Origin: Pseudomonas plecoglossicida NBRC 103162 = DSM 15088
Lineage (GTDB): Bacteria > Pseudomonadota > Gammaproteobacteria > Pseudomonadales > Pseudomonadaceae
Direction: 5' to 3'
Length of the DNA: 41,593 nt
Assembly (NCBI RefSeq): GCF_000730665.1
Contig: NZ_BBIV01000052.1
Coordinates: 1-41,593 of the forward strand
Both the position numbers and the translations under genes were made by a program. Below, piece by piece: positions 31,200 through 40,034 of this stretch. Position 1 is the first letter of the stretch; the number at the start of each line of letters is the position of its first letter. The notes beneath the pieces are model-generated. The model did not search any database. It was not told the origin of the DNA and saw only the letters and a program-made list of their open reading frames with translations.

Positions 31200-32327
31200 C
31201 TATGATTTAGACCATACAGTGCGATTTATGTAGTCGACATAGCTCAGCACAATACGTACAACTTGCACGGACACGGCACCGCCTTGGTAATCGCCAACTA
31301 CAGATACCACTGGGCGCTCACGATTATATTGACTCGTCACAACCTTGACAGCCTCCAAAACCCGCTCAGCTTTCAACCCACACATCACCAACGTCCCTTC
31401 ATCCATTCCCTCAGGTCGTTCATGAGCATTTCGTATGGTGACTGCAGGCAAATTGAGAAGCGACGCCTCCTCGGTAATGGTACCGCTGTCAGACAAGACA
31501 CAGAAAGACGACATTTGCAGCTTGATATAGTCAAGAAATCCAAACGGTTTCATAAAACTAACCAGCGGATTATTCAGTGAGATATCACTTTCCTCAAGAC
31601 GTTTACGCGTGCGCGGGTGAGTAGAGACGATTATGGGCATGCCGTAACGCTCTGCAAGCGCTTGCAACGTATCAATCAGGTCCTTAAGATTCTGTTGACT
31701 ATCTACGTTTTCCTCTCTATGAGTACTGACTACAAAGTAACCGCCCTGATTCAACGACATACGCGCCAAAACATCAGAATTATCGATTTTCTCACGATAG
31801 TGGTCTAGGACCTCAGCCATGTGGGAACCGGTTTTGAAAATCATTTCTGGGCGGATGCCTTCAGCGATCAAATATCGACGTGCATGTTCCGTCAGCACCA
31901 TATTAATATCACTTAGGTGGTCGAGTACCTTCCGATTAAGCTCCTCAGGCACTCTCTGATCGAAACAACGATTGCCTGCCTCCATATGGAACACCGGTAT
32001 TTTTCGACGTTTCGCTGCGATTACCGCTAGACAAGTATTGGTATCGCCGTAGAGAAGTAGAGCATCAGGCTTCTCAAGATCAAAAATTTCATCCGACTTT
32101 TTAATTACTTCCGCAATTGCCGATGCAGCGGTCTCACCTACAGCTCCAAGAAAATGGTCCGGCTTTCGGATTTCAAGATCATCAAAGAATACTTGGTTGA
32201 GTTCGTAATCATAGTTTTGACCGGAGTGAACAAGCACATGGTTGACTTGATTATCCAGTTCGGCGATAACTCGACTCATCTTGATCAATTCAGGTCGGGT
32301 ACCGACCAGCGTCATAACCTTAAGCAT
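31200..32327 (-). CDS. Non-hydrolysing UDP-HexNAc 2-epimerase (FnlC/WbjD/QnlB-like)
   Basis: A 375-residue GT-B-like epimerase. GTRPELIK is at 9-16, GDTNT (D95) and HMEAGNR (E117) form the active site, and STHREENVD (H203) and SDSGTITEEA bind UDP. The phrases are closer to the FnlC/WbjD group acting on 6-deoxy-L-sugars than to WecB. With the two genes upstream it would carry out the last step, inverting C2 to give UDP-L-FucNAc or UDP-L-QuiNAc. ATG 32327 (MLKVMTLV) is chosen; it overlaps the upstream gene by 8 bp, so the two are coupled. Confidence 0.9.
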   Translation of the reverse strand: MLKVMTLVGTRPELIKMSRVIAELDNQVNHVLVHSGQNYDYELNQVFFDDLEIRKPDHFLGAVGETAASAIAEVIKKSDEIFDLEKPDALLLYGDTNTCLAVIAAKRRKIPVFHMEAGNRCFDQRVPEELNRKVLDHLSDINMVLTEHARRYLIAEGIRPEMIFKTGSHMAEVLDHYREKIDNSDVLARMSLNQGGYFVVSTHREENVDSQQNLKDLIDTLQALAERYGMPIIVSTHPRTRKRLEESDISLNNPLVSFMKPFGFLDYIKLQMSSFCVLSDSGTITEEASLLNLPAVTIRNAHERPEGMDEGTLVMCGLKAERVLEAVKVVTSQYNRERPVVSVVGDYQGGAVSVQVVRIVLSYVDYINRTVWSKS

Positions 32328-33330
32328 TGAGCACCTCATTGATGAAGTCAAGCTTCAACAATACGCGCTTAACGCCTTCGACATCCAGACGCTCCGTATT
32401 GTGAGACGTATAATCGTCACCCTCGGAGATTTTTTGCTCTCCTTCAACAAAATATTTTTTGTAGTTGAGATCGCGATTATCAGCAGGGACTCGATAGTAA
32501 CGCCCCATATCTTCTGACTTTGCCATCTCCTCGCGAGAGACCAACGACTCGTAAAGTTTTTCACCATGCCGAGTTCCAATGACCTTAACCGGGACCGTTT
32601 TCCCTATCAGTTGTTGTAATGCTTCAGCCAAGTCCCCAACGGTGGAAGCGGGTGCTTTTTGGATAAAGATGTCACCTTGCTGCCCATGTTCAAAGGCGTG
32701 TAGGACCAGATCCACCGAATCCTCTAGAGACATGAGAAATCTCGTCATTTCAGGATCAGTCACAGTCAATGACTCACCTCGATTAATCTGTTCGACAAAG
32801 AGAGGAATAACAGACCCACGAGAAGCCATTACATTGCCATAACGGGTCGCGCAAATTACGGGACCATCAGCAGGAATCATGCGAGATTTCGCAACCATGA
32901 TTTTCTCGGCCATTGCCTTCGAAATACCCATGGCGTTAATAGGATAAACTGCCTTGTCAGTACTGAGTACAACTACACGCTTAACGCCCGACGCGACAGC
33001 GGCGTTCAATACGTTTTCAGTACCCAAGACGTTGGTTTTTACCGCTTCCATGGGATAAAACTCACACGACGGCACCTGTTTTAAGGCCGCCGCGTGAAAA
33101 ACATAATCAACCCCGATCATCGCCTGTGCGACACTATTATAGTCACGAACATCGCCGATGTAGAACTTCACCTTGTCATTTGCAAGGGCGATACGCATGT
33201 CTTCCTGCTTTTTTTCATCCCGACTGAAGATACGGATTTCACGGACGCCCGTATTCAGGAATCGTTTAAGCACAGTATTCCCAAAAGAACCAGTGCCACC
33301 CGTTATCATTAAAACTTTGTCATCAAACAT
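32320..33330 (-). CDS. UDP-GlcNAc 4,6-dehydratase/5-epimerase (FnlA/WbjB/CapE/WbvB-like)
   Basis: A 336-residue soluble extended SDR. GGTGSFGN is at 11-18, STDKAVYPINAMGISK at 123-138 with Met134 in place of Tyr before Lys138, and YGNVMASRGSVIPLF follows. Its full form (C-terminal RHGEKLYESLVSREE, EGDDYTSHNTERL) is that of CapE/WbjB enzymes, not the short PseB type. It takes UDP-GlcNAc to UDP-2-acetamido-2,6-dideoxy-L-arabino/lyxo-4-hexulose. ATG 33330 has ggatgga about 8 bp upstream; earlier in-frame starts lie on top of that site. Confidence 0.92.
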   Translation of the reverse strand: MFDDKVLMITGGTGSFGNTVLKRFLNTGVREIRIFSRDEKKQEDMRIALANDKVKFYIGDVRDYNSVAQAMIGVDYVFHAAALKQVPSCEFYPMEAVKTNVLGTENVLNAAVASGVKRVVVLSTDKAVYPINAMGISKAMAEKIMVAKSRMIPADGPVICATRYGNVMASRGSVIPLFVEQINRGESLTVTDPEMTRFLMSLEDSVDLVLHAFEHGQQGDIFIQKAPASTVGDLAEALQQLIGKTVPVKVIGTRHGEKLYESLVSREEMAKSEDMGRYYRVPADNRDLNYKKYFVEGEQKISEGDDYTSHNTERLDVEGVKRVLLKLDFINEVLNA

Positions 33331-33383
33331 GTGCATTCCATCCAAAATTAAATTGCTCTATAGAAACTATGCCAAAGGGACGT

Positions 33384-34268
33384 TCACCGTGCAAACTGAG
33401 CTTGGCGCAAGTCTCTCCAGGTGTGCATTTTTTCTATAAGCGTTTGCCAGCTAGGTGCCTTATAGCCCGTTGCGGCTGCAAATCGGCTAGCATCCAGTGA
33501 GCGATCAATAACAACAGACTCATCGGGAGTAATATCGCACTCTTTTCCATAAACTGATGCGGTGAGCTTCAATAAATCATATTTATTTATAGACTCAGCA
33601 GCAACATGATAAAGACCACTTAATTGAGGATTTGGTATCACCCAATCTTTAATAACAAATGCTAGTTCAGCAGTCGGGAGCCCCGAAAAAATTGCTTTCG
33701 TAAAGCCCTTGGCCGTGCCTCCTTGAGACAGGAACCAATCGATTAAGGATACTTGAGAATTAAGTTCATGACCAATGATCGACGTGCGCAACGTGACGGC
33801 ATGCGGTTGATCGTGAATTTCACCTAAATATTTAGACTTACCGTAAAGGTCTGTGCAATCTGAAGTATCTGATTCGCAGTACATACCCTTGCGCCCAGAG
33901 AAAACACAATCTGTACTGATATGAATGAGCCGAATATCAGCCAGGGCGCAAAGATGAGATAGCCTATGTGGGAACAAGGTGTTTAGCGGCAGAGCAACCA
34001 AAGGATCATTAGCATTAGCCAACTGTTTAATTAGACCCACGCAGTTTATGACTACATCTGGCCGGACCTGTCCCAGGATCTGCATTAAACTGTCAGCATC
34101 TAGGACATCGACATTGGTTAGTAAACGAGAGTGCACAGAATGCGGAAAAAATTGAAGAGCGCTCGCACTCCTTAGAGTGCCGTATATCTCGAAAGTCTGA
34201 TCCTGGCTAAAAACGTCTAGCACAGTACTCCCAAGCATCCCCGAGACCCCTAGAATCAAAACACGCAT
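33384..34268 (-). CDS. RmlD-like NAD(P)H-dependent sugar 4-ketoreductase (QnlA/WbvR-like)
   Basis: A 294-residue extended SDR of the RmlD type. GVSGMLGS is at 7-14, HISTDCVFSG at 116-125, and the catalytic Y142-x3-K146 in LYGKSKYLGE. It is shorter than FnlB/WbjC/CapF (about 370), whose C-terminal cupin domain is absent. Being next to the FnlA- and FnlC-like genes, it probably reduces the 4-keto L-sugar. In V. cholerae O37 an RmlD-like WbvR does this and leads to UDP-L-QuiNAc. ATG 34268 (MRVLILG) has gagggg upstream; the longer frame to 34289 is not used. Confidence 0.85.
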   Translation of the reverse strand: MRVLILGVSGMLGSTVLDVFSQDQTFEIYGTLRSASALQFFPHSVHSRLLTNVDVLDADSLMQILGQVRPDVVINCVGLIKQLANANDPLVALPLNTLFPHRLSHLCALADIRLIHISTDCVFSGRKGMYCESDTSDCTDLYGKSKYLGEIHDQPHAVTLRTSIIGHELNSQVSLIDWFLSQGGTAKGFTKAIFSGLPTAELAFVIKDWVIPNPQLSGLYHVAAESINKYDLLKLTASVYGKECDITPDESVVIDRSLDASRFAAATGYKAPSWQTLIEKMHTWRDLRQAQFAR

Positions 34269-34315
34269 ACATACCCCTCGTAAAAACATTTGAACGTAAT
34301 GGCCAGCAATACCTG

Positions 34316-35833
34316 TTAGCCTTTTCGAGACAATCCATTACGCTTTATCCGATCTATAATCAAGGTGCATTCCTCAACTCGAAAAAGGCAAAGCATACCA
34401 ACATAGAAACAGACGAACGGTAAAAAATTCAAAACCCAAATTTTTGCTAGAAGACCGTTGAGCCATATGAGTACTGCGGTGGCAAACGCCACACTTGTGC
34501 CAGCGACGAACAAGGTCCGTAGGTTTGCGCGCAATAAAACGATGCCCAAATTCCTTTTGGCAATAAAAAGCGCGACAAAAAAACTCGACAACGTGCCCAG
34601 CACCATAGCCCATGCAAGCCCGGAGAGTCCAAAGCTGCGATAGGCTAACATGCTTACCACGCCATTTACGACCAACGACTGAAGTGACAGTAAAACCGGA
34701 TAGGTATTTTTACCACTCGAGAAGAACAGACGATTCATCACATCCCGTAGCAAGCCAAACGGTACAGCGATCAGCATGATCGACAGAACGGCCGACACCC
34801 TGAGAACATCATCATCAATAAACTTTCCACGCTTAAAAAGAAGCTCTACAATCTCGGCCGAGTAGTAGACCATGAAAATAATCAAAGGAAGAGAACAGAT
34901 AATAACCAATCTAAAGCATCGACCCAGATAGCCATTCAACTGGGCACGATTTCCATCGGCAACCAACCCAGCAATCTTAGGAAATAATGAAGTAGTCAAA
35001 AAAATAAGAAAAACAGATTGAAAAATAAGATTAAGTTTACCAGCATAACCCAACACCGATATAGCACCAGTCTCAAGCTGGGAGGCAAAGTACACACCTA
35101 CGAAACCATTAACTTGTTCAACATAGAATGAAAGTACGGCCGGCAAGAATAGGACAAAAATTTTAAAGTCGGGTTGCACAAAACCAAAAGTAGCGATGCT
35201 AAATGAAAAATAATTTTTCGCCAGAAAAGCATTTACGAGGAGTAAAACAAACCAAGCAAAAACACCTAAGTATAAAACCTCTGCAAGTCCACCCGTCGAA
35301 CCAAAATAAACAAGACCGGCACAGAACATGAAATTATTGACCAAAGGCACAATATAACTTGGCAGATTATGTTTATGCACCGTTTGCAAGGCATTAAAAA
35401 ATGCGACCACTGTAGATAGCGCAAAGGTCATCGCCATAATTACCAAGTAATCACTTGCGAGGGACTTAACGGCCCTACTGACGCCACCCGCAAACAACTC
35501 AATTAGTTGAGCTGCAAACAAAGCAACACTTAGCCCTAGAAAAAGAGAAATAAGAAAGAAAAATATTAACGCATTCGTGAGTTTACCATTAGTTGTATTT
35601 TTCTGCCCGAGCGAAGTAAGATGCGAATACATCGGAACCATAACAACAGGAACCGCAGAGTAGACAGCTATATACAGCAGCGAAGAAATTGAGTTTGCCA
35701 AGAAATAGCCATCAGTTACATCAGACACTCCATAATAATACGTGAAAAGAAGATCTTTGAATAATCCACTAATTTTACCTAACAAAACCAATCCGAATAC
35801 AACGGCCGCGTAACCATAGTACTTTAGCTTCAT
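34316..35833 (-). CDS. wzx: Polysaccharide flippase Wzx (MurJ/MviN-like)
   Basis: A 505-residue inner-membrane protein with about 13-14 hydrophobic segments and short basic loops. The N-terminus (GYAAVVFGLVLLGKISGLFK, DLLFTYYYGVSDVTDGYFLA) carries the MviN-like K-x-x-G-x-x-(K/R)D pattern, and later FGLLRDVMNRLFFSSGKN fits MurJ/MviN proteins of the MOP superfamily. In this context it would flip the finished undecaprenyl-linked repeat unit to the periplasmic face. It overlaps the start of the polymerase gene's stop by 4 bp (ATGA at 35830-35833). The symbol follows its place in the pathway; MurJ-type members of O-antigen loci are often annotated this way. Confidence 0.85.
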   Translation of the reverse strand: MKLKYYGYAAVVFGLVLLGKISGLFKDLLFTYYYGVSDVTDGYFLANSISSLLYIAVYSAVPVVMVPMYSHLTSLGQKNTTNGKLTNALIFFFLISLFLGLSVALFAAQLIELFAGGVSRAVKSLASDYLVIMAMTFALSTVVAFFNALQTVHKHNLPSYIVPLVNNFMFCAGLVYFGSTGGLAEVLYLGVFAWFVLLLVNAFLAKNYFSFSIATFGFVQPDFKIFVLFLPAVLSFYVEQVNGFVGVYFASQLETGAISVLGYAGKLNLIFQSVFLIFLTTSLFPKIAGLVADGNRAQLNGYLGRCFRLVIICSLPLIIFMVYYSAEIVELLFKRGKFIDDDVLRVSAVLSIMLIAVPFGLLRDVMNRLFFSSGKNTYPVLLSLQSLVVNGVVSMLAYRSFGLSGLAWAMVLGTLSSFFVALFIAKRNLGIVLLRANLRTLFVAGTSVAFATAVLIWLNGLLAKIWVLNFLPFVCFYVGMLCLFRVEECTLIIDRIKRNGLSRKG

Positions 35834-37164
35834 TGCTGCCCCGAACCGTCTTCAAGATTTGACCCACCCACTGAATCAGAACGATTTCGAGATATCGCCC
35901 ACCCCAACAATAAAACAAAAAAAACGATCACACCTGAAAGACTATGCATCAACTGATTATTCGCATAGCTAAAAACCAAACCCATGGAAAAATAGATAAA
36001 CAATGGGCCAGCAAACGGATTGCTTCCTCTTAACGCTTGAATCCAAATTCTTGCATAAAAAAAAGCGAAAATAGGCGCTAACAATACTACACCGGGGAAT
36101 GATATATCTGACGCTAGCCAAGCAAACATCGAGTGCCACTTATCAAACTCCCAGCCGTAGGTTTGACCCACGCGATAGGGATATGTATGATCCAACACGG
36201 CTCCATTAGCTGAAAATAGAATTTCCACTATGCGACCCAGTGAGTAAGAGTTTCCGACAAAATAAGACCACTCAAAGGGTAAAGTCAAACTCAAATACAG
36301 ACCATATAGTCCATTTGTAAAGTAACCAAAAAAAATCCCCAAAGCCAACGCATAGTCCGTATTTACTATACTAAAAATCCAGGCATCTCGATCCCATGTA
36401 ATTAACGCGTGAGCTTTATCGTATATATTATCGATATTAATACCAGCCGCTTGATAACGTTGCCTGAGAATTTCAACAAACAAGAAAAATACAAAAACCG
36501 CTGCTCCCAAAACAAAAACTATAGAAGACGCTCGAAAGCGCCTGCCACTTGCCGCCAAATTAATTGCGACACAAAAGACAGAGAATATAACAAGATCACC
36601 AAGGTATTTTTGCTTGCCGGCACCAAGCACGTTGACCAATAGATAAGTCAATACAACAAACACAAACAGCAAACGAGCAACATTACCCAATACCTTGTAA
36701 TAATAAAAGCCAAACAATAGCGTAAGCAACGTCAAGGCTTGTTGAAAAATATTAAAAATATATGCAGCGTCAATACTGGCCTGCCCCCGCTCATATCCTT
36801 CATAGCCAGAAACATAGTTTTCGCCAATCGCATCGAATGACAATCCACCACCTGAGGACAGGAACGCAAACCACTGCACCAAAGAAACCAAGCACGTCAG
36901 CGCTAGCATCATTTTGAAGAAAACAGCAATGCGCTGTAGTGCATGGCAGCGCCCAAGAAAGGGTAGAGGATCACCATAATGACCTCTTGCCCCCAGAATA
37001 AAGCCAGCACAAAACAACACAAGTACGGGAATCAGAAAAACCAGAAGAACTTGGGAGTCCATCCCACTGTATTCTATAGGACCAATAAAATAACTAAGCA
37101 ACACAAAAGAAGAATACAAAATATATATATTTACAGGCAGGTAACGATAGCTAATTATTTTCAT
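35830..37164 (-). CDS. wzy: Oligosaccharide repeat-unit polymerase Wzy
   Basis: A 444-residue membrane protein with about 11-12 hydrophobic segments and a large polar loop around residues 245-345 (YDKAHALITWDRDAWIFSIV, then SYSLGRIVEILF and HTYPYRVGQTYGWEFD). Wzy proteins are very diverse and recognised mainly by this topology and by position next to wzx and glycosyltransferase genes. It would polymerise repeat units in the periplasm. It is the most AT-rich gene of the island by eye, as usual for wzy. The start ATG 37164 overlaps the acetyltransferase stop (ATGA). No Wzz chain-length regulator is present in the window. Confidence 0.82.
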   Translation of the reverse strand: MKIISYRYLPVNIYILYSSFVLLSYFIGPIEYSGMDSQVLLVFLIPVLVLFCAGFILGARGHYGDPLPFLGRCHALQRIAVFFKMMLALTCLVSLVQWFAFLSSGGGLSFDAIGENYVSGYEGYERGQASIDAAYIFNIFQQALTLLTLLFGFYYYKVLGNVARLLFVFVVLTYLLVNVLGAGKQKYLGDLVIFSVFCVAINLAASGRRFRASSIVFVLGAAVFVFFLFVEILRQRYQAAGINIDNIYDKAHALITWDRDAWIFSIVNTDYALALGIFFGYFTNGLYGLYLSLTLPFEWSYFVGNSYSLGRIVEILFSANGAVLDHTYPYRVGQTYGWEFDKWHSMFAWLASDISFPGVVLLAPIFAFFYARIWIQALRGSNPFAGPLFIYFSMGLVFSYANNQLMHSLSGVIVFFVLLLGWAISRNRSDSVGGSNLEDGSGQQ

Positions 37165-37697
37165 TTTTTATTAAAAATCCTTTTGTAGGCGTTTACTTTC
37201 TCCTCTCCACTTAGATGACCAATTTTCAATGACTTCTTCTCAGCCCTCGTTAAAAAATCCGCAGTTTCGCTGACAATACGCGCGGGGTTTCCCGCCACGA
37301 TAACTCCATCCGGCACATCCTTGGTCACTACAGAATTAGCTCCGACGATACAATTATTGCCAATTTTGACATTTGGGAGTACCAGTGCCCCCATTCCTAT
37401 AAAGACATTGTTTCCCACGTGTATTTCACCTGCCAGTTCCAGATCCGGAATTTCCTTTCGGAACGGAAGAGTAGAGCCGTCATGACATACGAAGCGTGCA
37501 TTGACGCTGATAAACACATTATCCCCCAGCGTAACTAGGTAAGGCTCAGAACTGAACATGGCATAACTTGACCCATAGATCGTTACACTACCATTGATAG
37601 ACACTCCAATGCGGCGTGCATACTCGACAGGTTTATATAAAGCATAGAACATACGAAACGGAACAGTAAAAACCTTCAGCAGTCTATGCAGCGCCAT
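37161..37697 (-). CDS. Hexapeptide-repeat acetyltransferase (WbbJ/WcaF-like)
   Basis: A 178-residue left-handed beta-helix acyltransferase. Visible marks are the repeats IHVGNNVFIGMGALVLPNVK and IGNNCIVGANSVVTKDVPDG, ending in VIVAGNPARIV, the standard closure of the xenobiotic/maltose/NodL acetyltransferase group. The N-terminal 25 residues are amphipathic and basic. It may O-acetylate a sugar of the repeat unit from acetyl-CoA in the cytoplasm. ATG 37697 is chosen, one base after the stop of the glycosyltransferase gene (TGAAATG), with gaaggtggg as ribosome-binding site; the alternative GTG 37706 lies inside that gene. Confidence 0.87.
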   Translation of the reverse strand: MALHRLLKVFTVPFRMFYALYKPVEYARRIGVSINGSVTIYGSSYAMFSSEPYLVTLGDNVFISVNARFVCHDGSTLPFRKEIPDLELAGEIHVGNNVFIGMGALVLPNVKIGNNCIVGANSVVTKDVPDGVIVAGNPARIVSETADFLTRAEKKSLKIGHLSGEEKVNAYKRIFNKK

Positions 37698-37698
37698 T

Positions 37699-38892
37699 TC
37701 AAACACCCACCTTCTTCAAGAAATCAGATACCGCGCCCGTATAATTGTCGTAGTGAAACGTACGCGATTCAAATGTGCTAGATTTTATAGCATCGACTTC
37801 GGAGGCGGCAAGATCAGTCAATGTGACAACCAACTCTAATTCATCGCCTCTTTCAGCCAAAAAAACACCTGGGCATTGAGCATAGCGCTCCACGCTGAGC
37901 ATCCTGTTGGAAATAACAGGCGTTCCAACGCTGATAGATTCAGCCAATTTTGATGGAAATCCCGCAAGAGTCACTCTCGTACGATCTCTAAAGAAAATGC
38001 TGAAATCGCTTTTTTTAATCTGATCTAGAACCAGAGCATTCGGTTGCCGACCATGGAATTTGATTTTCCCATTCGTCTGCTCAATCATCGAACCATGTTC
38101 AGGAAACACCTTTAAATAATCATTCAGTGAGATCCCAAAAACATCAAAATTAAAGTCCTTACCTTTTCCATGCAGTGAATAAAACAGTTCAATGCAAGCA
38201 TCTAGTCGTTCTTTAATATTTGTTCTGTTTCGATTGACCTTGCCTGCATCAAAAGGTGAACCAACGTAGATAAATTTTTTAGAACTTTTATTCCCCCGCG
38301 ATGAAGGGGGATTAAAAAGATCAGCATCAAAAAGCGTAGGTAGCTCGACGGTTACCTTTCCTTTCTGAGCATAGAAATCGGTTAGGTACTGGCTTGTAGT
38401 AACAACCCCATCAGAAAGACCATGTACTACTTGCATACGTAGATTGGTATCCAGGAATTTTATCAATCTATACAAGAAGTTACCTCCACTAGAATCATAC
38501 CACTCCGTAGCGTCGGACATCATCTTAATACCTAGTTTTTTGCATGCATTACGAATACGTAAACTTGCTACGGCGGGATAGTTATAACATACAACCCCCG
38601 CCGGCTTAACATCACGCGCACTCGTAATAATATTTAACACCGCAGGTAGACCAGTTATATATTTTAGCCAAGCCCAGACCGTCTTGGGATAGGGGACCGA
38701 CCAACATTCAAAACCAGCATGGGTATGGCACTGGGGTTCGGAATGGGAAGTCATATTCGCATCAATACCTATGAACACGACTTCATAACCAAGCTTGCGA
38801 AAAATTTTGCCATTAGCCAAAACGCGCAAAGCAGCGGCATTTTTGTCAGGCATCTCAAATCCGCCGATGTAAAATATAGTCCCCCTACTCAT
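37699..38892 (-). CDS. Glycosyltransferase, GT4-like
   Basis: A 397-residue GT-B fold protein. The N-terminus (TIFYIGGFEMPDKNAAALRV) has the layout of a GT4 acceptor domain. The C-terminal half has FIYVGSPFDAGKVNR and GFPSKLAESISVGTPVISN, with the E in the place of the E-x7-E motif. It would be one of only two ordinary glycosyltransferases in the cluster. ATG 38892 (MSRGTI) is used, with ggttgggg just upstream; the in-frame TTG at 38904 is not needed. The donor is unknown; closeness to the GalNAcA genes makes UDP-GalNAcA a reasonable guess. Confidence 0.82.
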   Translation of the reverse strand: MSRGTIFYIGGFEMPDKNAAALRVLANGKIFRKLGYEVVFIGIDANMTSHSEPQCHTHAGFECWSVPYPKTVWAWLKYITGLPAVLNIITSARDVKPAGVVCYNYPAVASLRIRNACKKLGIKMMSDATEWYDSSGGNFLYRLIKFLDTNLRMQVVHGLSDGVVTTSQYLTDFYAQKGKVTVELPTLFDADLFNPPSSRGNKSSKKFIYVGSPFDAGKVNRNRTNIKERLDACIELFYSLHGKGKDFNFDVFGISLNDYLKVFPEHGSMIEQTNGKIKFHGRQPNALVLDQIKKSDFSIFFRDRTRVTLAGFPSKLAESISVGTPVISNRMLSVERYAQCPGVFLAERGDELELVVTLTDLAASEVDAIKSSTFESRTFHYDNYTGAVSDFLKKVGV

Positions 38893-38962
38893 TGCAAACC
38901 CCAACCTGAAACATACTCACTCCCTAAACAATTATTCCCACGCGCGTGATGCTATTTTTATA

Positions 38963-39985
38963 TCAGTTAAAGAGGCCAATATACCAAGGCATCGCTTTTT
39001 CGATACCATCTCTAATATTAAATGTTGGTGCATAACCAAGCGCCGCCTGTGCCTTGCTGATATCAGCCAGTGAATGGCGAACATCTCCGCCCCGAAACTC
39101 TTTATATACGGCTGCGGCCTCATATGTGATGCCGTTTTTTCGCAACGCGCTCACCAAATATTCAAATAGCTGATTGAGAGATGTTCTTTCACCGAAAGCT
39201 ACATTATAAATATGATTCTTTGCATCTTCGCTCGCCGTAGCAGCAAGAAGATTCATTTGAATTACATTTTCAATAAAACAAAAATCTCGGCTGGTTTCAC
39301 CATCGCCATTAATTTGAACTTCGCCTTGGCGCAACATCGCCGCCGCCCATTTAGGGATCACAGCAGCGTAAGCACCATTCGGATCCTGCCGCTTGCCAAA
39401 GACATTAAAGTAACGCAACCCAATTGTTTGAAAGCCATAAGCCCGAGCGAAAACCTCAGCGTACAGCTCATTCACAAACTTAGTAACTGCGTAGGGCGAA
39501 AGCGGCTTACCAATCCGATCTTCAACTTTCGGCAGCCCGGGATGATCACCGTATGTGGAGCTGCTCGCCGCATAGGTAAAACTTTTCACCTTGCAGTCCC
39601 GTGCAGCCACAAGCATGTTGAGAAAACCATCAATGTTAGTGCCATTAGTAGCAATGGGATCATTGATAGAACGTGGAACCGAGCCAAGAGCTGCCTGATG
39701 CAAAACATAATCGACACCAGCGCAAGCTTTTTGACAATCTGGCAGATACCTAATATCTCCCTCGATAAACTGAAACTTTTTCCATTGCTGGTCAGAAACG
39801 AGCGCCTTGACTTCGTCAAGGTTATATTGATGTCCAGTAGCGAAGTTATCAAGCCCGACCACGTTCTGATCGAGCTTAAGAAGTGTTTCTAGCAAGTTTG
39901 ATCCAATAAAGCCCGCGACGCCTGTGACTAACCACGTGCGGGGGGATTGCGACAATTTAGTTTTAACGGTATCAATTGCACTCAT
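38963..39985 (-). CDS. wbpP: UDP-GlcNAc 4-epimerase WbpP (TviC-like)
   Basis: A 340-residue extended SDR, practically the length of WbpP of P. aeruginosa O6 (341). GVAGFIGSN is at 22-30, SSSTYGDHPGLPKVE at about 141-155, and the catalytic Y165-x3-K169 in SPYAVTKFVNE. The sequence RDFCFIENVIQMN is also standard for WbpP/TviC/Gne2 enzymes. It interconverts UDP-GlcNAc and UDP-GalNAc (and the uronic forms). Paired with the dehydrogenase upstream, it supplies UDP-GalNAcA. ATG 39985 is the only good start. Confidence 0.93.
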   Translation of the reverse strand: MSAIDTVKTKLSQSPRTWLVTGVAGFIGSNLLETLLKLDQNVVGLDNFATGHQYNLDEVKALVSDQQWKKFQFIEGDIRYLPDCQKACAGVDYVLHQAALGSVPRSINDPIATNGTNIDGFLNMLVAARDCKVKSFTYAASSSTYGDHPGLPKVEDRIGKPLSPYAVTKFVNELYAEVFARAYGFQTIGLRYFNVFGKRQDPNGAYAAVIPKWAAAMLRQGEVQINGDGETSRDFCFIENVIQMNLLAATASEDAKNHIYNVAFGERTSLNQLFEYLVSALRKNGITYEAAAVYKEFRGGDVRHSLADISKAQAALGYAPTFNIRDGIEKAMPWYIGLFN

Positions 39986-40034
39986 AATGGCATCATCAAA
40001 AGGGTGAATAGGTGATGAACTTCATTCATTTCAT

